Below are positions 6,824 to 14,829 of a DNA stretch of 34,771 nt, one piece after another (within the stretch, counting starts at the first letter, position 1; every line of letters begins with the position of its first letter). The notes under the pieces were generated by a model. It worked only from the letters and a program-made list of their open reading frames with translations. It was not told the DNA's origin and ran no database searches. Origin of the DNA: Pelobacter sp. UBA5610 (GTDB lineage Bacteria > Desulfobacterota > Desulfuromonadia > Desulfuromonadales > Syntrophotaleaceae); NCBI GenBank assembly GCA_002424645.1, contig DIKU01000088.1:1-34771 (forward strand), in the 5' to 3' direction. The position numbers and the translations under genes were made by a program.

Positions 6824-7153
6824 CACCTGCCCCCCTGAACGAAAGCCCCATGTATACAAACAACAATATTACAAAATAACAACATTTTTACAACAATCTA
6901 ATTATTCCATAAAACGTTTTTTTAAAAACACGCTTACCAGCAGCTCTTTCATGAATTTGAATACAACATGTATTTTCAAAGATTTAGACTTAAATGAGAT
7001 TTCATTTTTTTTGGATAAAGTTGCCTATTTAATTTAGTTAATACATAATTCGATTAGCCACGATTTTTTTGCACATGGATGGGTATAAAAATACCATTTT
7101 TCCAACCATTGCAATATTTACGAATCCTCCCATGGGTTCCCTTGGAGAGCATC
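6824..7153. other. AT-rich divergent intergenic region
   Basis: About 330 bases separate the small minus-strand gene from the hydrolase gene. Three ACAACA-like units lie at 6861-6867, 6878-6884 and 6891-6897, just upstream of the small gene; an imperfect inverted repeat lies at 6956-6980. A good plus-strand promoter is at 7021-7049. An in-frame ATG-like extension of the hydrolase (7079-7153) is not considered coding. I see no RNA gene here. Confidence 0.45.
7021..7049 (+). promoter_or_regulatory. Predicted promoter of the hydrolase-mlaA operon
   Basis: TTGCCT (7021-7026) is followed after 17 bases by CATAAT (7044-7049). The predicted start near 7056 leaves a leader of about 98 bases before the ATG at 7154. 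Confidence 0.5.
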
Positions 7154-8443
7154 ATGCGCGTCGTAGGCATAATCCTGATTACCCTCATAGCGTTCACCGG
7201 ATCAGCAAAGGGCACTTATGCCGCGAGCACCTATATATTCCCCTTTTCCAACCCGTATGAAGCAACCGTCATCGAAACACCACCAGCATTTCAAGCAGAA
7301 ATTCCCAAGCGAGTCCCACAAAAAATTATTAACGTGAAGGTTTTCCCAACAAGGATTATCCCCAAAGTTTTTTGGTATGAAAACGGCCTACCCTGTTCAC
7401 TTGTCTACCAGGATCACAAGGCGCCTCTTATTTTTATTATTGCGGGAACGGGTGCTCGTTACGATTCACCAAAGATGGTAAATCTGCAACATGTCTTTTA
7501 CCGAGCAGGATTCCATGTCCTATCCATCTCTTCTCCAACACATATGGATTTTATCATCAACGCCTCGTCCAGCATGGTCCCCGGCGACCTGGCCGAAGAC
7601 GCCAAAGACTTGTATCGGGTCATGTGCCTGGCAACAGAGAAACTCCGCAACAAAATTGCTGTAACCGACTATTACCTTACCGGCTATAGCCTTGGTGGCA
7701 TTCAATCGGCTTTCGTGACGGGAATTGACGAGGAACAACAAAGTCTTCAATTTAAGAAGGTGTTGCTCATCAACCCGCCTGTAAGCCTCTATCGCTCGGT
7801 CTCCATACTCGATCGTTTGCTTGACGAAAATATTCCTGGTGGGATCAATAATTTTAAAGCCTGGCTTGACGACGTCATGCAGAACCTGTCAGACATTTAT
7901 AAAGAAATGGGATATTTCGAATTTTCCGGTGAATATATCTACAAAGTGCATAAACGCTATCCAAAACGGGAACATTTTCTGCGAGCCATTATCGGACTCT
8001 CCTTCCGCATGTCATCATCAAACATGATTTTTGCCGCAGACATCATGAACGGCGGAGGATACATCACCCCAAAAAATGTCGAGATGAACTATGCCACAGC
8101 CCTGACTCCTTATGCCATGGTTGCTTCTCGCACCACCTTTGTGGACTATTTTCACCAATACCTGTTTCCACATGCCCGCCTGGAAAATCCAACCCTGACT
8201 GAAAACCAACTGATTGACCGTCTCAGCCTTAATCACATGGAAACTTACCTTAGGCAAGCAGACAAAATCGGGGTATTACATAACCAGGACGATATTATTC
8301 TCGACGAGGGGGACATTGCTTACATCCGCCATGTATTCGGCCCACGCGCGCAGATTTACCCACGGGGAGGTCATTGCGGCAACATGAATCATCCGGAAGT
8401 CGTGCGTTTCATAATAAATTTTTTCAACACCGGGGAAGACTAA
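7154..8443 (+). CDS. Exported alpha/beta hydrolase (serine hydrolase) of unknown substrate
   Basis: The 429-residue protein has an N-terminal signal peptide (hydrophobic stretch at residues 3-15, likely cleaved after TYAA near residue 24). The nucleophile elbow GYSLGG lies at residues 177-182 with S179 as nucleophile; D379 or D380 (NQDD) and H407 (GGHCG) are placed as expected for the rest of the triad. An oxyanion-type IIAGTGA sequence lies near residue 95. The start at 7154 has GGAG six bases upstream. The stop is followed after one base by the mlaA start, so the two are co-transcribed and coupled. A lipase or phospholipase acting in the periplasm, linked to the lipid-handling partner, is a reasonable inference, but the substrate is not shown by the sequence. 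No strong similarity to a named enzyme is claimed. Confidence 0.8.
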   Translation: MRVVGIILITLIAFTGSAKGTYAASTYIFPFSNPYEATVIETPPAFQAEIPKRVPQKIINVKVFPTRIIPKVFWYENGLPCSLVYQDHKAPLIFIIAGTGARYDSPKMVNLQHVFYRAGFHVLSISSPTHMDFIINASSSMVPGDLAEDAKDLYRVMCLATEKLRNKIAVTDYYLTGYSLGGIQSAFVTGIDEEQQSLQFKKVLLINPPVSLYRSVSILDRLLDENIPGGINNFKAWLDDVMQNLSDIYKEMGYFEFSGEYIYKVHKRYPKREHFLRAIIGLSFRMSSSNMIFAADIMNGGGYITPKNVEMNYATALTPYAMVASRTTFVDYFHQYLFPHARLENPTLTENQLIDRLSLNHMETYLRQADKIGVLHNQDDIILDEGDIAYIRHVFGPRAQIYPRGGHCGNMNHPEVVRFIINFFNTGED

Positions 8444-8444
8444 C

Positions 8445-9209
8445 ATGATAGACCGCGTGGCTTTTACTACATGGTTACCCATGATTCTATTCGGGTTGGT
8501 GCTGTTGGCAGGCTGCAGCACCCTGCCCCGTACCAGCGTCGAAACAGAACCACCATTACGAAAATATGATGAACTGGTTGATCAAAGAAAAACTCACCCA
8601 CTGGAAATTTATGACCCACTGGAGGGATTCAACCGGGGAACGTACAGGTTCAACTATTATTTTGATAAATATATATTTTTACCCGTGGTTAATGCTTATG
8701 ATTTCGTCTTACCAGATTATGTTGAAGACCGCATATCGTGCTTTGTCGACAACGTATTTGAATTCAACAATCTGCTTAACAACATTCTGCAGGGAAAATT
8801 GCAAGGCACGGGAATTACACTTTCAAGGCTGATCATCAACAGCACGGTAGGAATCGGCGGACTATGGAACCCCGCCACCGGCTGGGGGATGCATGAGCAA
8901 CCGGAGGATTTTGGTCAGACCCTCGGATATTACGGTGCTGGCGGTGGGCCATACCTTATCCTTCCCATCCTGGGCCCGTCGAATCTACGCGACACGATTG
9001 GCATTGCCGGTGACGCTGCCAGCTTCGCCGGTGCAGGACCCGTAGCCTGGGTAGAAAACAATGCCGCCTCTCGCAGCTTTACCGGCGTCAGCAGCGTCGA
9101 TCGGAGACATCGTCAGTCTTTCCGGTATTATCAGTCGGGGTCGCCTTTTGAATATGAAATGGTAAGGCTGATCTACACAAAAAAGAGGGAATTGGAAATT
9201 TCCAGATGA
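8445..9209 (+). CDS. mlaA: MlaA/VacJ family outer-membrane lipoprotein
   Basis: MlaA removes misplaced phospholipids from the outer leaflet of the outer membrane and hands them to the Mla transport chain. The 254-residue protein starts with a lipoprotein signal (LAGC at residues 21-24, C24 lipidated) and contains the family sequences DPLEGFNRGTYRFNYYFD, LNNILQGK, STVGIGGLWNPA and ETLGY-like FGQTLGYYGAGGGPYLILPILGPSNLRD. Length is typical. It starts one base after the stop of the hydrolase gene. No mlaBCDEF genes are present in the window. The C-terminal end is followed by the tRNA-Pro unit on the other strand, and no plus-strand terminator is evident. Confidence 0.92.
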   Translation: MIDRVAFTTWLPMILFGLVLLAGCSTLPRTSVETEPPLRKYDELVDQRKTHPLEIYDPLEGFNRGTYRFNYYFDKYIFLPVVNAYDFVLPDYVEDRISCFVDNVFEFNNLLNNILQGKLQGTGITLSRLIINSTVGIGGLWNPATGWGMHEQPEDFGQTLGYYGAGGGPYLILPILGPSNLRDTIGIAGDAASFAGAGPVAWVENNAASRSFTGVSSVDRRHRQSFRYYQSGSPFEYEMVRLIYTKKRELEISR

Positions 9210-9318
9210 TACCTGGGAAAAGGATCGGGAATGCTGAGTACAAATAGGCGTAAATGAGCTCCCTCCCAACCTAACCATTGATTCAGGTGAGCGAATTGGC
9301 TTGCCGTAACGTGAAAAC

Positions 9319-9350
9319 AAAAAAAGAGCCGCAATTTTCATTGCGGCTCT
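9319..9350 (-). terminator. Intrinsic terminator of the tRNA-Pro gene
   Basis: A perfect 10-base-pair stem (9325-9334 with 9341-9350, loop of six) is followed on the minus strand by seven T residues. It starts seven bases after the CCA end of the tRNA. Confidence 0.9.
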
Positions 9351-9356
9351 CTTGCG

Positions 9357-9434
<78 letters not shown>

Positions 9435-9451
9435 TCAATCAACGCCCGCGG

Positions 9452-9480
9452 ATTATGCTAAATCCGCGACTAATTGTCAA
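9452..9480 (-). promoter_or_regulatory. Promoter of tRNA-Pro
   Basis: On the minus strand TTGACA (9475-9480) is followed after exactly 17 bases by CATAAT (9452-9457). The start would be near 9445, giving a leader of about ten bases. The region just after the -10 is GC-rich (CCGCGGGCG), as in stringently controlled stable RNA promoters. An 8-bp perfect inverted repeat (9447-9454 and 9461-9468) spans the -10. Confidence 0.8.
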
Positions 9481-9553
9481 GCTAAAATCGTACATCATAC
9501 GGGGAATATTTATCATTAAAAATCGAGCACTTAGTAATTTTCGAAAACAAAAA

Positions 9554-9985
9554 CTACAAATTATATACTCTTTCCCCCGGAAGAATTTTGATTCCGGCTC
9601 CCAGCAAAACCTTTACGGCTTCATCAATATTATCAAATCGGAAAATAATCACGGCATTTTCTTCCATACGTTCAACGAAGGCATAAAGATATTCTACCGT
9701 AACACCCGCAGAGTCGAGTTTGTGAAGTATTTCGGCTAGCCCCAGAGGACGGTCCGGAACTTCAACGGCGACAACATCGGTCTTTGTAACCGTAAATTGA
9801 TGCTCGGCAAGCACTTCTTTTGCTCGATCGATTTTATCAACGATCAAACGCAATACGCCAAAATCAGAGGTATCGGCCAAAGACAGAGCTCGAATATTGA
9901 CCCCCGCCTTTCCGAGAACCCTGGTTACCTCGGCAAGCCGCCCAGGTATGTTTTCAATAAAAATGGAAATCTGCTGAACCTTCAT
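9554..9985 (-). CDS. Tandem ACT-domain protein, probable amino-acid sensor of the ior/paaK cluster
   Basis: The 143-residue protein consists of two ACT domains: the first at about residues 1-68 (QISIFIENIPGRLAEVTRVLGKAGVNIRALSLAD) and the second at about 70-143 (VVAVEVPDRPLGLAEILHKLDSAGVTVEYLYAFV). ACT domains bind amino acids and regulate metabolic enzymes. There is no catalytic domain. It is the last gene of the iorA-iorB-paaK operon, 29 bases after paaK, with GGGGAGGT close to the ATG. An aromatic amino acid is a likely ligand from context; this is not shown by the sequence. Confidence 0.88.
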   Translation of the reverse strand: MKVQQISIFIENIPGRLAEVTRVLGKAGVNIRALSLADTSDFGVLRLIVDKIDRAKEVLAEHQFTVTKTDVVAVEVPDRPLGLAEILHKLDSAGVTVEYLYAFVERMEENAVIIFRFDNIDEAVKVLLGAGIKILPGERVYNL

Positions 9986-10014
9986 GCGACCTCCCCTATC
10001 TCAGTTATGCGTGG

Positions 10015-11316
10015 CTACTTGATGCGTTGATCAATGACACGCTTCGCCTTACCTTCCGACCGGGCAATGGTTTTTGGCTCGACCAAGCGGACTTTGCAGG
10101 TAATCCCCAGCAGTTCCTTGATTTCCTTACGAATGCGAGTGGCGAGATCCTGCAAGGTTTTTACTGCGTCGGAGAAGGTAACTTCGTTGACTTCCACCTG
10201 CACTTCGAGTGAATCAAGATTCTCTTCACGATCGATAATCAACTGATAATGAGGCTCGACACCCTCGATGTTCATCAACACGCTTTCGATCTGTGACGGG
10301 AAAACATTTACGCCACGAATAATCAGCATGTCATCGGTACGGCCACTCATTCGTTCCAGGCGACGATGAGTACGTCCGCAGCGACAAGGCTCGGTAATCA
10401 GGCGGGTGATATCACGCGTCCGGTAGCGGATCATGGGGATGCCTTCTTTGGTGATGGTGGTAATCACCAGTTCACCCTGCTCCCCTGCAGGCATGACTTC
10501 GCCCGTATCGGGATTGATGATCTCAGCAATGAAATGATCTTCCCAGATGTGCAGACCATGCTGCTCTTCAATGCACTCGATGGCCACACCCGGTCCGAGA
10601 ATTTCAGACAGACCATAAATATCAATCGCCTTGATATTCAACTTGTCTTCAATCTCGGCACGGATCGATTCACTCCAGGGTTCGGCCCCCATAATGCCTA
10701 CGCGCAGGGGAAAACTCTTGATGTCTACCCCCTGCTCCGCTGCGACTTCGGCAAGATAGAGGCTATAGGACGGGGTGCAGGTCAAAACAGTCGAACCAAA
10801 ATCCTGCATGATCATGATCTGCTTTTTACTGTTACCACCCGACATGGGGATTACCGCAGCGCCTAGTTTTTCAGCACCGTAATGAGCCCCAAGGCCGCCG
10901 GTAAAAAGACCGTAGCCGTAAGCATTGTGAATCACATCACCACGCCCGACTCCGGCTGCGCCAAAAGAGCGGGCCATCAATTCCGACCAGATTTCTATAT
11001 CGCGGCGTGTATAACCGACTACCGTAGGCTTGCCGGTAGTCCCGGAAGAGGCATGAATTCTTACAATGCGTTCCATGGGCACGGCAAACAACCCATATGG
11101 GTAATTGTCACGCATATCCTGCTTAAGCGTAAAGGGCAAGCGCTGAAGGTCCGATAGCGATTTGATCTTATCGGGCGTTACACCAGCTTTCTGGAAGGCT
11201 TCCCGATAAAAAGGCACCGTGGCGTAAACCCGCTCAACGGCATGCTGCAACCGCTTGAGCTGCAGAGCCTCGATCGCTTCGCGCGGCAGGGTTTCGAATT
11301 CTTCATTCCAATACAT
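10015..11316 (-). CDS. paaK: Phenylacetate-CoA ligase family protein
   Basis: The AMP-forming ligase converts phenylacetate or a related aryl acetate, ATP and CoA to the aryl-acetyl-CoA. Length is 433 residues, as usual for PaaK. The adenylate-forming core motif SSGTTGKPTVVGYT lies near residues 90-103, followed by EPWSE, IDIYGLSEILGPGVA, ELVITTITKEGIPMIRYRTRD and the C-terminal DDMLIIRGVNVFPSQIE. GGGGAGGT lies eight bases before the ATG. It is 15 bases after iorB, so its substrate or product is probably shared with the IorAB enzyme (aryl-acetyl-CoA from aryl pyruvate). It could run in the direction of activating aryl acids or of making ATP from the CoA ester. Confidence 0.92.
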   Translation of the reverse strand: MYWNEEFETLPREAIEALQLKRLQHAVERVYATVPFYREAFQKAGVTPDKIKSLSDLQRLPFTLKQDMRDNYPYGLFAVPMERIVRIHASSGTTGKPTVVGYTRRDIEIWSELMARSFGAAGVGRGDVIHNAYGYGLFTGGLGAHYGAEKLGAAVIPMSGGNSKKQIMIMQDFGSTVLTCTPSYSLYLAEVAAEQGVDIKSFPLRVGIMGAEPWSESIRAEIEDKLNIKAIDIYGLSEILGPGVAIECIEEQHGLHIWEDHFIAEIINPDTGEVMPAGEQGELVITTITKEGIPMIRYRTRDITRLITEPCRCGRTHRRLERMSGRTDDMLIIRGVNVFPSQIESVLMNIEGVEPHYQLIIDREENLDSLEVQVEVNEVTFSDAVKTLQDLATRIRKEIKELLGITCKVRLVEPKTIARSEGKAKRVIDQRIK

Positions 11317-11331
11317 GACAGCATACCTCCC

Positions 11332-11925
11332 CTAGCTTTGCGCCGAAGCTGCTTGTCGGCCAAGATCAAAAGCCATGAGATTCATATCAAGAAAACGCTC
11401 GGGTACCATCCGTCGCAGGGTTTCTCGCCATAACTCTGCCTCAATCGGTAGAGCTCCGACCATCGATCCCAAAAGTGCTACGTTAACTGTGCGCGGGTTC
11501 CCTGCCCGGGTGGCCAGCTCAATACCATTAACCAGCAAGGTATCAGGGAAAGCCTTTTTTATCTTTTCCTGGATATTTTCAGGATACTTTTCCTTACCGA
11601 GGGTAACGGGGGGTGGCAGGATTTTAAGATCATTCGCCACGACCTTTGCGCCCTGACGAAGCAGCGGCAAATAGCGATACGTTTCGAGTAATTCAAACCC
11701 GAGCAGGAGATCGCCTTCCCCCTCCGGAATAATGGATGAGTAAACTTTGGTGCCGAAACGAATATGCGACACAACGCTTCCACCCCGTTGAGCCATGCCA
11801 TGGATTTCATTCTTTTTGACATCGTATCCGGCCAGCATCAAAACCTCTGAAAGGACTTCGCTGGCCAAAAGGATGCCTTGGCCGCCGACTCCCGAGATAA
11901 GAATATTGGTTACTTTATCCTTCAT
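11332..11925 (-). CDS. iorB: Indolepyruvate ferredoxin oxidoreductase, beta subunit
   Basis: The 197-residue protein is the gamma-domain-type subunit of the 2-oxoacid:ferredoxin oxidoreductase superfamily. It shows the family start ILISGVGGQGILLASEVLSEVLMLAGYDVKKNEIHGMAQRGGSV (residues 8-51, ending in the AQRGG motif). With IorA it oxidatively decarboxylates aryl pyruvates to aryl-acetyl-CoA, passing electrons to ferredoxin. The ATG overlaps the 3' end of iorA by 11 bases and its ribosome binding site AGGAGG lies inside iorA, so the two subunits are translationally coupled. Confidence 0.93.
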   Translation of the reverse strand: MKDKVTNILISGVGGQGILLASEVLSEVLMLAGYDVKKNEIHGMAQRGGSVVSHIRFGTKVYSSIIPEGEGDLLLGFELLETYRYLPLLRQGAKVVANDLKILPPPVTLGKEKYPENIQEKIKKAFPDTLLVNGIELATRAGNPRTVNVALLGSMVGALPIEAELWRETLRRMVPERFLDMNLMAFDLGRQAASAQS

Positions 11926-13681
11926 GACGGCCTCCTATAGCATCAAAATGACATACCTGCGGACACAACCCGCACCCACAGCACAGCAGGGGGTTTATTA
12001 CGGCTTTTCCTTTATCACCGGCATCCGGTTGCCATTCGATAGCGGGGCATCCCAGGGCAAGACAAGCCTTGCAACCGGTGCATTTTTCGGCATCGACGAC
12101 AAGTGCGGCCAGTCTTTTAACCGGATCCCGTTTAACCAGCATGCACGCCCTCCTGGCAATGACTACCGAAACCTCAGGGCGTTCCATTTCGGTTTTGATA
12201 ACCTTCCGGGTATGGGCAATATCGTACGGATCAACAACCGTGAGATGCTTGACCCCGACGCTGCGACACAAGGCTTCGAGATCGATTTGGTAGCTCTCTT
12301 CACCCGCGAGGGTATAACCCGAACCAGGGTTTTCCTGGCGACCCGTCATTGCGGTAGTCCGGTTGTCGAGAATCAATACGGTGGCGGCTGATTTATTGTA
12401 AACCATATCCATCAGGCCATTGATACCGGTATGCAAGAACGTTGAGTCTCCGATAACGGCAACGATGCGCTGAGCCTCCTGGGCATCAAGGACTTTGGAC
12501 ATACCGGTCGCGTTGCCGATGCTGGCCCCCATACAGATACAGGTATCCATGGCGGACAAAGGTTCCATGAAGCCCAGGGTATAACACCCGATATCACCCG
12601 TTACAAAAGCCTTGAGGCGATTGAGAGTAAGGAAGACGCTACGGTGAGGGCACCCGGGACACATATTTGGCGGGCGGTTGGGCAAAGGTTCTTTTGGAGT
12701 AAAAAAGGCTTTGGATTCCTCACCGGTAAGAGCTTTTTTCAAACGTCCGGGCGTCAGTTCGCCGCAGATAGGCAACATGTCCTTGCCGTGCACGGCAATA
12801 CCCATGGCGCGAACCTGCTCTTCAATGAAGGGATCAAGTTCTTCGATGACATATACCGTGTCGTAACGGTTGGCAAAATCCCTGATAAGTTGTTTAGGCA
12901 GAGGATAGACCATTCCAAGCTTCAAGATATCGGCGTGGGGCAGAATCTCCTTGGCATACAGATAGGACACACCGCTTGTTATAACTCCGACCTTGCCCTC
13001 CCCAGCCTCGATTCTGTTAAACGGTTGCTGGCAGGCCCACACTTCCATACGTTGCAGACGATCTTCGACCAAGACATGACGCTTGCGAGCATTCCCTGGC
13101 AGCATGACGAATTTGGCCGGATTTTTTTCAACCGACGGCACAGGCAGATCGGTTACCGGGTCACCAAGCTCCACAACCGACTTGGAATGTGAGATACGCG
13201 TCGTGGTACGCAGGAAAACTGGCGTATCGAACTGCTCACTGACATCCAGGGCAAGACGGGTAAAGTCCAGAGCTTCCTGACTGTCCGCCGGTTCGAACAT
13301 GGGAATTTTGGCAAACTTGGCGTAATTGCGATTGTCCTGCTCATTCTGGGAAGAATGCAACTCGGGATCATCGGCGGTCACCAGAACCAAACCGCCCTTA
13401 ACCCCCGTGTACGAAAGCGTAAACAAAGGGTCGGCAGCGACGTTCACCCCGACGTGCTTCATAGCGACCAGCGCCCGACCGCCACCAAAAGATGCCCCGA
13501 TACCAACTTCCAGAGCTACCTTTTCGTTGGGAGCCCAAGATGAATCGATGGTGGGATATTGGGTTGTGTTTTCCAGGATTTCCGTACTGGGCGTACCGGG
13601 ATAAGCAGAAGCCACCTTAACACCGGCCTCGAAAGCTCCACGAGCAATGGCCTCGTTTCCAGATAACATGGTGCGTTTCAT
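11915..13681 (-). CDS. iorA: Indolepyruvate ferredoxin oxidoreductase, alpha subunit
   Basis: The 588-residue catalytic subunit combines the N-terminal pyrimidine-binding half (GNEAIARGAFEAGVKVASAYPGTPSTEI), a central domain, a thiamine-diphosphate half (GDSTFLHTGINGL from residue 411) and a C-terminal ferredoxin domain. Two 4Fe-4S clusters are supported by C534-x2-C537-x2-C540 with C545, and by C567/C568, C570, C573 and C577. A further CPGCPHR motif lies near residue 340. It decarboxylates indolepyruvate, phenylpyruvate or related acids. A near-consensus promoter lies at 13751-13779. The start at 13681 has AAAAGGA six bases upstream; a second ATG four codons later is possible. Confidence 0.95.
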   Translation of the reverse strand: MKRTMLSGNEAIARGAFEAGVKVASAYPGTPSTEILENTTQYPTIDSSWAPNEKVALEVGIGASFGGGRALVAMKHVGVNVAADPLFTLSYTGVKGGLVLVTADDPELHSSQNEQDNRNYAKFAKIPMFEPADSQEALDFTRLALDVSEQFDTPVFLRTTTRISHSKSVVELGDPVTDLPVPSVEKNPAKFVMLPGNARKRHVLVEDRLQRMEVWACQQPFNRIEAGEGKVGVITSGVSYLYAKEILPHADILKLGMVYPLPKQLIRDFANRYDTVYVIEELDPFIEEQVRAMGIAVHGKDMLPICGELTPGRLKKALTGEESKAFFTPKEPLPNRPPNMCPGCPHRSVFLTLNRLKAFVTGDIGCYTLGFMEPLSAMDTCICMGASIGNATGMSKVLDAQEAQRIVAVIGDSTFLHTGINGLMDMVYNKSAATVLILDNRTTAMTGRQENPGSGYTLAGEESYQIDLEALCRSVGVKHLTVVDPYDIAHTRKVIKTEMERPEVSVVIARRACMLVKRDPVKRLAALVVDAEKCTGCKACLALGCPAIEWQPDAGDKGKAVINPLLCCGCGLCPQVCHFDAIGGRHEG

Positions 13682-13750
13682 GGTGCGTCCTTTTCAGATT
13701 TCTGTGTCATTGTAGTTTTTTACAAATGATGTTTGAAAATGCCGAAATTG

Positions 13751-13779
13751 AATATAGTGAAGCGGAAATAGATTGTCAA
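13751..13779 (-). promoter_or_regulatory. Near-consensus promoter of the iorA-iorB-paaK-ACT operon
   Basis: On the minus strand TTGACA (13774-13779) and TATATT (13751-13756) are exactly 17 bases apart. The start near 13744 leaves a leader of about 63 bases before iorA. The rest of the 221-base gap up to the ppx stop holds no convincing gene or T-tracted terminator. Confidence 0.75.
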
Positions 13780-13902
13780 TTACTACGGGAATCCGAAAGA
13801 CTTCAAAGGGCGGTACAAAAAGGTGAAATGCCAAGCCGTTTACCAGAGACATGGGGAAATACACTTTTTGGAACCTGCTTTCACACCCGTTCCGGCGGCC
13901 TC

Positions 13903-14829
13903 TCATGACACAGATCGTGCATCCGACATGGCCAGAAGCAACCCTTCAAGCAATCCGAAATCGCTTACCTTCAGCGAATCTTTTTGAAAGTGATCAAAAA
14001 TGCCTAGGACTATGCGAATACCGGGGACGATCAGATCGCCACGGCCTTTTTCAAGACCAGGTACCTGCTCCCGTTGGCTATCCGTTAAAGGATTAAGATG
14101 ATGGAACAGTGAATCAAGATCATGAGCGAAAAGATTCAGGTTATTAACGCGCAGGCCATTATAAACAGTCATTCCGAGCTTGATAGCGGCCAGGGTTGTT
14201 ACCGTTCCGGCAGTACCGACCAACACGGTTGATGGATGCAACGCTGCACCGAGAGCCGAAGACTGGGTCAAATCATACGCTACCCGATCTAGGATGGAAA
14301 GAATATGTCTTTGCTGATTGACGGGATCGGAGAAATTTTCGCACAGATCGACAACCCCGAGTGGATAGCTTCTTTGAAAAACTACGCGTCCATCGACATA
14401 CAATACGAATTCGGTGCTTCCCCCGCCAATATCAAACATAAGACAACGCCCGGGGCGTGGATCCAGCGCAGCAAAGACTCCCGCACAACTAAGTCGGGCT
14501 TCCACTTCGCCATCGATAATCTCTAGTTGCAGCCCGGTACGTTCTTTAACCTGTCGGACAAATTCGGGTCCGTTGTTTGCGCGACGCAAGGCTTCGGTAC
14601 CGACAACCCTTACAAGATCGGCACCGGAAGTTTTTATGGCATCCGCAATATTCACCAATGCGGCTAAAGTATTATCCATGCTTTGACTTGCCAGCCCCCG
14701 TCGGGGATCAAAACCGCCGGCAAGACGGGTAATATGCCTCTCATAGCGAACCGGCGTGACCGTACCTTGAACAACTTCACCAAGAAGCAGACGCACAGTA
14801 TTAGATCCGACATCTACCGCCGCCAGCAT
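13903..14829 (-). CDS. Ppx/GppA phosphatase family protein
   Basis: This 308-residue protein belongs to the exopolyphosphatase/guanosine pentaphosphatase family of the ASKHA fold. Both phosphate-binding loops are visible: AVDVGSNTVRLLL (residues 4-16) and FDIGGGSTEFVLY (about 137-149), plus VGTAGTVTTLAA. It is the short form, without the C-terminal HD-like region of E. coli Ppx (about 510 residues). It hydrolyses polyphosphate or pppGpp; which one cannot be told from sequence. Its ATG follows the stop codon of the Na/phosphate transporter gene directly (TAAATG), so the pair is coupled, which favours a role in phosphate or polyphosphate balance. Confidence 0.9.
   Translation of the reverse strand: MLAAVDVGSNTVRLLLGEVVQGTVTPVRYERHITRLAGGFDPRRGLASQSMDNTLAALVNIADAIKTSGADLVRVVGTEALRRANNGPEFVRQVKERTGLQLEIIDGEVEARLSCAGVFAALDPRPGRCLMFDIGGGSTEFVLYVDGRVVFQRSYPLGVVDLCENFSDPVNQQRHILSILDRVAYDLTQSSALGAALHPSTVLVGTAGTVTTLAAIKLGMTVYNGLRVNNLNLFAHDLDSLFHHLNPLTDSQREQVPGLEKGRGDLIVPGIRIVLGIFDHFQKDSLKVSDFGLLEGLLLAMSDARSVS

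Noticed and set aside
13694..13906. A 70-codon minus-strand frame between ppx and iorA
   Set aside because: It runs through the strong ior promoter and has no ribosome binding site or recognisable motif.
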